Source: Mesotoga prima MesG1.Ag.4.2 (GTDB taxonomy: Bacteria; Thermotogota; Thermotogae; Petrotogales; Kosmotogaceae). From it: DNA of 64,000 nt. This document shows, piece after piece, positions 58,666-64,000 of the stretch. Where the stretch lies: positions 2,790,001-2,854,000 of the forward strand of contig NC_017934.1 of the NCBI RefSeq assembly GCF_000147715.2. Reading direction: 5' to 3'. Both the position numbers and the translations under genes were made by a program. Each line of letters starts with the position of its first letter. Positions within the stretch are counted from its first letter, which is position 1. Below the pieces are notes generated by a model. It was not told the origin of the DNA, ran no database searches, and worked only from the letters and a program-made list of their open reading frames with translations.

Positions 58666-59880
58666 ATGAAAAAAGAGTTCATGTGGATAGCGGGAATTGA
58701 AGACACATTTGTGACAAAGACGGACAGGACTTCGGCAAGATCTCTCGATGAGTACGAGCTCACACAACATTACTCGAACTGGGAAGGAGATCTTGAGATT
58801 ATCGCAGATACGGGGTTCAAGTATGTTAGGTATGGAATTCCCTGGTATACGGTGAACCCGGAAAAAGGAAGATTTGATTTCTCATGGACCGACAGAGTAT
58901 TTGATTTCATGGGTGAGAGGGGCCTTATCCCAATAGTTGACTTCATTCACTACGGTACACCTCACTGGATGGACAATGGTTTTCTCAACAGCTGTTTTCC
59001 GGATTACATGGCTGACTATGAGTTGGAGGTTCTTGAAAGGTATAAAAAGTCAATTGATCTCTTCACTCCCATGAATGAACCGTTCATTACCCAGGAATTC
59101 TGCGGCCGCCAGTCAATCTGGCCCCCTTATTTAAGTGGGGACGACGGTTTTGTCAAACTCCTCATCGCGACGGCAAAAGGGATAATGAAATCAGTTTCGT
59201 CCATAAAGAGAGAACTACCTAACAAATACGCCCTTCACGTCGAAGCGTCGGGCATCTTCTTTTCGGCCGAACGAGAACTTCAAGAGGAAGTGAAGAAGAT
59301 GAATGAAATGAGATATTTGACCTATGATCTTATACAGGGGAAGGTAGACACCAAACACTGTCTTTTCGATTACCTGTACAAAAACGGGGTTGGTAGTGAA
59401 GATCTCGACTGGTTCACAGAAAACAGAATAACGGTCGACGGATTCGGGGTTAATTACTATCCACAACTTAGTGTCTTCGAAGTCTCGAAAGAAAAGGGAA
59501 AAATACGCACCACACCGTTCTATGGAGGGACAGAATATCTCGAGAAACTGATTGTGAGTTATCACGAGAGATACGGTGGCCCGATATTCCTTACGGAAAC
59601 AAGCATAAACGGAGAGCCAGATCATCAGATTCTCTGGTGGAGAGAGTCGCTCAAACTCGTAGAAGATCTGATAGATAGAGGGATAGACCTGAAAGGATAC
59701 ACGTGGTTTCCCGCAATAGATCTGATAAACTGGGATTATCGTTATGGATCCGAGCCAGTGGAGAAGTATTTAGAACCCATGGGTTTCGTCAGTCTCAAGA
59801 TGGACCCCTTCAGGCAGTTCAGGAGATCTACGGGAGAACTAGCAACTGTCATGAGGAACGACTTGCGAGGCGAAGAGTAG
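58666..59880 (+). CDS. GH1-like beta-glycosidase, cytoplasmic
   Basis: A 404-residue family-1-like enzyme. The acid/base motif TPMNEPFITQ and the nucleophile motif FLTETSING are both present, and GYTWFPAIDLINWDYRYG replaces the usual C-terminal sugar-binding segment; YPQLSV follows the strand-6 region. It is shorter than the 440-470 residues of classical GH1 enzymes and lacks a signal peptide. It likely hydrolyses imported beta-oligosaccharides. The start is ambiguous: ATG codons at 58663 and 58666 follow CGGGTGA, and an upstream ATG at 58618 has no ribosome site. Confidence 0.82.
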   Translation: MKKEFMWIAGIEDTFVTKTDRTSARSLDEYELTQHYSNWEGDLEIIADTGFKYVRYGIPWYTVNPEKGRFDFSWTDRVFDFMGERGLIPIVDFIHYGTPHWMDNGFLNSCFPDYMADYELEVLERYKKSIDLFTPMNEPFITQEFCGRQSIWPPYLSGDDGFVKLLIATAKGIMKSVSSIKRELPNKYALHVEASGIFFSAERELQEEVKKMNEMRYLTYDLIQGKVDTKHCLFDYLYKNGVGSEDLDWFTENRITVDGFGVNYYPQLSVFEVSKEKGKIRTTPFYGGTEYLEKLIVSYHERYGGPIFLTETSINGEPDHQILWWRESLKLVEDLIDRGIDLKGYTWFPAIDLINWDYRYGSEPVEKYLEPMGFVSLKMDPFRQFRRSTGELATVMRNDLRGEE

Positions 59881-59929
59881 TATTCTCGAAGATTATTTTT
59901 GGCAGACATCAGAAAGCAGGTAAAGAACT

Positions 59930-62383
59930 ATGAGAAGAAGAATAGATCTTGGCGGGGATTGGCTGTTCGAAATCCTTGAGAATGAACCAGATGACGTTGG
60001 TAAAATTGAGCCGACAAAAACCATTGAGATCCCCGGGTGTGTTGAGAGAACGTATCCCGAAGTTACATCCTCTCAGAGGTATCTGTATTTCGAAAGGGAA
60101 TTTGAGTACGAAAGGAATTCGGATTGCAGTACAATTCTAGCGTTCGGAGCGGTGGACTATCTTTGCAAAGTCTTTCTGAACGGCTCCCGGTTGGGCAGCC
60201 ATCGGGGCGGGTACCTGCCTTTTGAATTCGACATATCCGGAGTACTGTCATCACGCAACAGACTCCAAGTTCTTGTCTTCGATCCCATAGACGACAGGAA
60301 GATTAACTTCAGGCTTATTCCTCACGGAAAACAGAATGGAGATCCAAACTGGTACACGAATATCTCAGGCATCTGGCAAGGAGTGTGGATAGAAGAAAGA
60401 CCCCCGGTCCACATATGTCGGCTGAGAGTTGACACCTCGTATTTAAAGAGGAGCCTGGAGGTCGCGTTCACCACAAATGAAGAATTCGACCGAGCATGCA
60501 TAGGAGTATTCGACAAATCAGACCGGCTTTTAGCGTCTAAGAGAAGCGTGGACAAGAGTATTTCGCTTAGCCTTCCCAGCTGCCTTCCGTGGTCTCCCGA
60601 AACTCCCAGTCTTTACAGACTTGTAGTCACTCTTGAATCAGGGAAGAGCAGAGATGTCATCGAGAGGAGGGTTGGGTTCAGAGACTTCGTAGCCGAAAAC
60701 GGGAAGCTCTTCCTGAATGGACGCGACTTCTATATGAAAGCGGTTCTCGATCAGGATTTCTATCCCCAAACCCTTTACACGATTCCTTCAGAGGAGTTTT
60801 TGAGGGAGAGTTTTGCAAAGCTGAAGAAAATCGGTATCAACACGATCAGGCATCATGTGAAGGTTCCCGATCCTAAATATATGGATATTGCAGATGAGGT
60901 TGGTTTGATCGTTTGGCAGGATGCGCCGCACTTTGATCTCTTTTCTGATGAGGGAAGCGAAGAACTTCTGGAATTAATCGACGGTGCCGTGAGAAGAGAC
61001 TCTCACCACCCATCGCTTTGTCTGTATTCGATTATCAACGAATCTTGGGGAATAAATCAAACAGATCCACGGCAGGTGAAATGGCTGATCGAAGCGTATG
61101 AGAGATTCAAGGAGAGATTCCCAGGTATCGTCTGGATCGACAACTCTGCCTGTGTGGGGAATTACCATTTGAAGAGTGATCTGAACGACTACCACTTTTA
61201 CGTAAGCTCCATCGACAGACAGGATAAGTGGAACTCGCTGATTGAACTCTACTCTGAAAGCCCCAAAAGCTTCTACAAAGGGGAACACAAAAATAATGCA
61301 GAAGGAAGGCCCCTTGTCGTTTCTGAATTTGGGAACTGGTCGCTGCCCCCTGAAATCTGGCTACGAAAGAAAGAAAAACCGTACTGGTTCAATCATATGT
61401 TTAACGATGTCCCCATGACGAAACCGGAAGGGGCTTTAGAGAGATTCGACAATAGCGAAATATCGAAGGAATATAGTTATCGAGAGCTTTTCGAGCTTTC
61501 CGTTGAAAACCAGGAAGAAAACCTGAATATTGAAATCGACAAAATGAGACTTCACGAGAACATAAGGGGATTCGTAATAACTGAACTAAGTGATGTCTTC
61601 TGGGAGTGCAACGGTCTTCTTGACTTCGATAGAAACTTCAAGATCGATCCCGAAAGAATGCGAGCAATTCTAGACAACGACCTTTTCGTCTCTCTTCTAG
61701 ATAAAGAGGAATTATGGATCGGAGAAGAGGTAAACCTCAGAATCTTTCTCCTGAAGGATATTAAGAGAGAAACGCTCAGGATAAAGATTGGAGAAGAGAT
61801 CCGAGAGATGCCGTTATCTGGGGAGAAGGGTGACACGGTCAGAGTATCCCTGGAGACGGACAAATTCAGCGAGGGGCTGCTCAAGATTGAAATTCTGCTC
61901 GATAAGTGTGTTGCAACGCTCCACGCTGTTCTTTCCCGCAAAGATATTGCCGAGATCACGATCATCAATAATCCTCATTTCGGACTGCAGAAACCGCTTG
62001 ACAGAAAATCGGTTGTTATGCTCGATAGACCGGGCGCTTCCTTTGAATACAATGGATACAAAGCGTCAACTGTTGCGAAGGATGATTTGCTCTCGGGCGA
62101 CTGGATAACGGGAATCTTCTGGAACTCGAAACTGCTCTCCGACGTATTTCCCGGTGGATTGTTCAGGAGATGTCATCGCAGTCTAATAGAAGATAGGCCA
62201 ATGATAAGCAGCTCGGGCTACAGCAGAAGGCTTTCCGGTGTTGTCTATGGATGGCTCACCGATTTCTACGGTTATATCGATATGGTAGATGATTCCATCT
62301 ACCTATCCACTCTCCATCTCGACCCCAAAAGACCGCTGGCAAATCTGTTGCTTAGACGCCTTTCAGATCTTCATTCCATCTAA
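59930..62383 (+). CDS. GH2 beta-glycosidase (beta-mannosidase/beta-galactosidase-like)
   Basis: A cytoplasmic 817-residue GH2 enzyme. The N-terminal jelly-roll sugar-binding domain includes YLYFEREFEYE, AVDYLCKVFLNG, and GGYLPFEFDIS; a beta-sandwich follows (to about 275). The TIM barrel has the acid/base SIINESWGI (near 368) and the nucleophile VVSEFGNWS (near 468). About 270 further residues form C-terminal beta domains. No signal peptide is visible. It is the last gene of the LacI-controlled cluster. Beta-mannosidase, beta-galactosidase and beta-glucuronidase share these motifs, so the sugar is not assigned. Confidence 0.88.
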   Translation: MRRRIDLGGDWLFEILENEPDDVGKIEPTKTIEIPGCVERTYPEVTSSQRYLYFEREFEYERNSDCSTILAFGAVDYLCKVFLNGSRLGSHRGGYLPFEFDISGVLSSRNRLQVLVFDPIDDRKINFRLIPHGKQNGDPNWYTNISGIWQGVWIEERPPVHICRLRVDTSYLKRSLEVAFTTNEEFDRACIGVFDKSDRLLASKRSVDKSISLSLPSCLPWSPETPSLYRLVVTLESGKSRDVIERRVGFRDFVAENGKLFLNGRDFYMKAVLDQDFYPQTLYTIPSEEFLRESFAKLKKIGINTIRHHVKVPDPKYMDIADEVGLIVWQDAPHFDLFSDEGSEELLELIDGAVRRDSHHPSLCLYSIINESWGINQTDPRQVKWLIEAYERFKERFPGIVWIDNSACVGNYHLKSDLNDYHFYVSSIDRQDKWNSLIELYSESPKSFYKGEHKNNAEGRPLVVSEFGNWSLPPEIWLRKKEKPYWFNHMFNDVPMTKPEGALERFDNSEISKEYSYRELFELSVENQEENLNIEIDKMRLHENIRGFVITELSDVFWECNGLLDFDRNFKIDPERMRAILDNDLFVSLLDKEELWIGEEVNLRIFLLKDIKRETLRIKIGEEIREMPLSGEKGDTVRVSLETDKFSEGLLKIEILLDKCVATLHAVLSRKDIAEITIINNPHFGLQKPLDRKSVVMLDRPGASFEYNGYKASTVAKDDLLSGDWITGIFWNSKLLSDVFPGGLFRRCHRSLIEDRPMISSSGYSRRLSGVVYGWLTDFYGYIDMVDDSIYLSTLHLDPKRPLANLLLRRLSDLHSI

Positions 62384-62502
62384 AGCCTCTCCATATGAGA
62401 AAAAACAAGAACGCAGTCTCCATCTATCGGAAAATTACAACTAAAATAATTGGTTCCTAGTACAAGAAATTGAAGTCAATCTAAATATATTTAAGGTAAT
62501 GT

Positions 62503-62531
62503 TTGACTTTTCAAGTTAGAAGTTGTATAAT
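62503..62531 (+). promoter_or_regulatory. Promoter of the DUF2089-DUF4097 cassette
   Basis: TTGACT (62503-62508), an exact 17-bp spacer and a consensus TATAAT (62526-62531). Confidence 0.85.
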
Positions 62532-62558
62532 GAATGTGGTTGAAAGTATCTTTAGGTT

Positions 62559-62570
62559 CAACTTAAGTTG
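62559..62570. promoter_or_regulatory. Perfect palindrome in the DUF2089 leader, candidate operator
   Basis: CAACTTAAGTTG lies in the 5' leader just ahead of the GTGGAGGTGG ribosome site. Half-sites CAAGTT and AAGTTG recur in the spacer of the promoter (62511-62525). The first gene encodes a helix-turn-helix protein that could bind here. Confidence 0.55.
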
Positions 62571-62583
62571 TGGAGGTGGACCG

Positions 62584-62958
62584 ATGAAATACTCTATAAG
62601 CAACTGTCCCGTCTGCGGGGGGAAAATGACGATCACTGAGTACAAATGTGATAGTTGCGGTACCACGATAAGGGGAAGATTCGAGCTTGACGATATTATG
62701 AAACTCTCCGCCGAACAGCTTGATTATCTGAAGACCTTTATCAAGAATCGAGGCAATCTCTCCGAGGTTCAGAAGGAGTTGGACATCTCCTATCCGACGG
62801 CGAGAAACAGACTCGAAGATATAGTGAGGGCAATGGGCTATCAAGTTGTCGACAAGGACAGGGAAGAGGCGTCGAGAATCCTAGAGAGGCTTGAATCCGG
62901 AGAACTGCAGCCAGATGAAGCTCTCGAGATGCTCAGGAAAGTCAGAAAAAAGAAGTAG
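62584..62958 (+). CDS. DUF2089 family protein (zinc ribbon plus helix-turn-helix)
   Basis: A 124-residue cytoplasmic protein. The N-terminus is a zinc ribbon with two Cys pairs (CPVCGG and CDSCGT), followed by a conserved helical region LSAEQLDYLKTFIKNRGNLSEVQKELDISYPTARNRLEDI (about 42-82), which reads as a helix-turn-helix, and a C-terminal segment GELQPDEALEML that resembles the start of the next protein. It is probably the DNA-binding regulator of the cassette. I use the ATG at 62584 behind GTGGAGGTGG. It is followed 9 bp later by the next gene. Confidence 0.88.
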   Translation: MKYSISNCPVCGGKMTITEYKCDSCGTTIRGRFELDDIMKLSAEQLDYLKTFIKNRGNLSEVQKELDISYPTARNRLEDIVRAMGYQVVDKDREEASRILERLESGELQPDEALEMLRKVRKKK

Positions 62959-62967
62959 GTGATCTAA

Positions 62968-63330
62968 TTGGATAGGGAAGAGGTTCTAAAAATCCTGAAG
63001 CTCGTTGCAGATGGTAAGGTTTCTCCCGAGCAAGGAAGGGACTTGCTTGAAGAGTTCTTTGAATCATATGAAGAAGAAAAGTCGGGAAGGAAATTCTCTA
63101 TAGAGGTTGTGGATAACCATTCGGGGAAGGTCGAGGCCCATATAAGACTTCCCGTGAGGCTAGCAAAATTCGTCGGAAACTTTGTAAAGGAAAAGGACGC
63201 GAACTTCAAGATAGGAGACAGGGTTGTCGACTACAATCTGAAGGAAGTCCTCGAAGAGGTAATCAAGAGCGGCGAATCCGTTGAAATAGAAACCGGGGAC
63301 AAGAGAGTAACGATAAAGATAGAGGATTGA
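62968..63330 (+). CDS. SHOCT-like domain protein of a DUF4097 cassette
   Basis: A 120-residue soluble protein. The N-terminal 35 residues (REEVLKILKLVADGKVSPEQGRDLLEEF) form a short two-helix SHOCT-like segment also seen at the end of the preceding protein. The rest is beta-rich (KFSIEVVDNHSGKVEAHIRLP). The start is a TTG behind AGGTGATC. Genes of this type commonly sit between a DUF2089 regulator and a DUF4097 protein and are linked to envelope-stress systems such as YvlB/LiaRS targets in Firmicutes; function here is unknown. Confidence 0.75.
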   Translation: MDREEVLKILKLVADGKVSPEQGRDLLEEFFESYEEEKSGRKFSIEVVDNHSGKVEAHIRLPVRLAKFVGNFVKEKDANFKIGDRVVDYNLKEVLEEVIKSGESVEIETGDKRVTIKIED

Positions 63331-63342
63331 GGGGGTATGGTC

Positions 63343-64000
63343 GTGGAGAAAAAGTTTGAATTTGACAGCGCCGGAATCGAGATTCTTAAGATCTCTTCAG
63401 CTAGCGCGGATCTTCAGATCGACCTTGTGGAAGATGGAAATGTGATTGCATACGTCGAAGTAGATTCTAATGATTATGTGCCCGAAGCTGAGAGTTCAGG
63501 GAAGAGGCTGAGTATAAAGTTCCAGAAGGGAACGAATATAAACATTCCCTTCATAAAGAATCTCTTTGACGGCGGAGCAGAGGTCAAGAGCGTAAGACTT
63601 CTCGTGCCTAAGTCTGTAAGGGAGTTAGACGCCAACAGTGCTTCCGGTGATATCGTCATAACCGACTTCGATCTTAGAAGCCTTAAGATAAGCAACGTCA
63701 GCGGTGACGTGAAGATCGAGAACTGCTCTGTAGAAAACCTGAACTTCAGTACGGTAAGCGGAGACTTGAACTTCATAGCCTCGAATTATAGAAGAGGTAA
63801 ATTCGGCTCGGTATCGGGTGATCTCAGCATTAAGGGGCTTCCTCCTATGGAAAGGGAAACAATAGTTTCTTCAGTCAGTGGAGACGCCATTGTCTCCTAT
63901 TCGGGAGAGCCTAAGTTCGATGCCACAATCTCCTCCGTGAGCGGTGACATCTCATCTGACGTCGGGCTTGTGAAGATAGATAAGAAACACTATAGATCGG
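63343..64000 (+). CDS. DUF4097 family beta-strand repeat protein (partial, runs off window)
   Basis: At least 219 residues are visible. The protein is built of repeating beta units, with a Ser-x-Ser-Gly-Asp or VSGD turn in each (SASGDIVI, NVSGDVKI, TVSGDLNF, SVSGDLSI, SVSGDAIV, SVSGDISS), a right-handed beta-helix-like adhesin or sensor architecture. No signal peptide or membrane helix is seen in the visible part. A GTG at 63343 lies seven bases behind GAGGGGG and is preferred to the ATG at 63337, which is too close. It is cotranscribed with the two preceding genes. Confidence 0.85.
   Translation, partial: MEKKFEFDSAGIEILKISSASADLQIDLVEDGNVIAYVEVDSNDYVPEAESSGKRLSIKFQKGTNINIPFIKNLFDGGAEVKSVRLLVPKSVRELDANSASGDIVITDFDLRSLKISNVSGDVKIENCSVENLNFSTVSGDLNFIASNYRRGKFGSVSGDLSIKGLPPMERETIVSSVSGDAIVSYSGEPKFDATISSVSGDISSDVGLVKIDKKHYRS

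Overview
The window reads as chromosomal DNA of a mesophilic Thermotogota bacterium, most likely Mesotoga or a close relative (inferred, no database search). The reasons are the dense set of sugar and peptide ABC transporters with non-lipoprotein signal peptides, frequent TTG and GTG starts behind strong GGAGG sites, heavy use of AGA/AGG and ATA codons, middling GC, and gene-sized gaps filled with short repeats. No rRNA, tRNA or CRISPR array was seen.

Left part (1-16.7 kb): the end of a polyamine-type ABC operon (potB fragment, potA), a DUF401 membrane protein, an alpha/beta hydrolase, a GNAT acetyltransferase, a TraB-family membrane protein, a very long orphan family-5 solute-binding protein, a class II aldolase, an IS110-family element, and an etfB-etfA-glcD operon that looks like an electron-confurcating lactate dehydrogenase.

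Middle (17-30.8 kb): a membrane diguanylate cyclase with a periplasmic solute-binding sensor, then a long sugar operon: RbsB-like binding protein, DeoC aldolase, RbsA/RbsC-like transporter, VOC protein, ribokinase, FGGY kinase, GntR regulator, RbsD, hexulose-phosphate synthase (HPS) and isomerase (PHI) of the ribulose monophosphate pathway, aldo/keto reductase and zinc alcohol dehydrogenase. Pentose salvage is thereby wired to the HPS/PHI formaldehyde-hexulose couple.

32.4-51.7 kb: a peptidoglycan-salvage locus of three facing operons: serine hydrolase, AnmK and a complete Opp-type importer; NagZ, MurQ, a GntR regulator and an amino-sugar kinase; NamZ and a CUT1 importer. NagZ, NamZ and the serine hydrolase all lack signal peptides, so cleavage seems to happen in the cytoplasm after ABC import, unlike the Bacillus scheme of secreted enzymes and a PTS. 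A small Hpt-like protein and a PdxA-family dehydrogenase follow.

52-64 kb: a PAQR/hemolysin III protein, a LacI-controlled beta-glycan operon (CUT1 importer and GH5-like, GH1-like and GH2 enzymes), and a DUF2089 / SHOCT-like / DUF4097 cassette running off the end.

Five intergenic blocks (about 4.1-4.75, 11.2-11.7, 13.1-13.5, 30.8-32.4 and 40.4-41.3 kb) are mosaics of the same short hairpin modules. Several copies differ by paired substitutions that keep the stems intact. These blocks are the least explained part of the window and often begin exactly at the stop codon of a gene.
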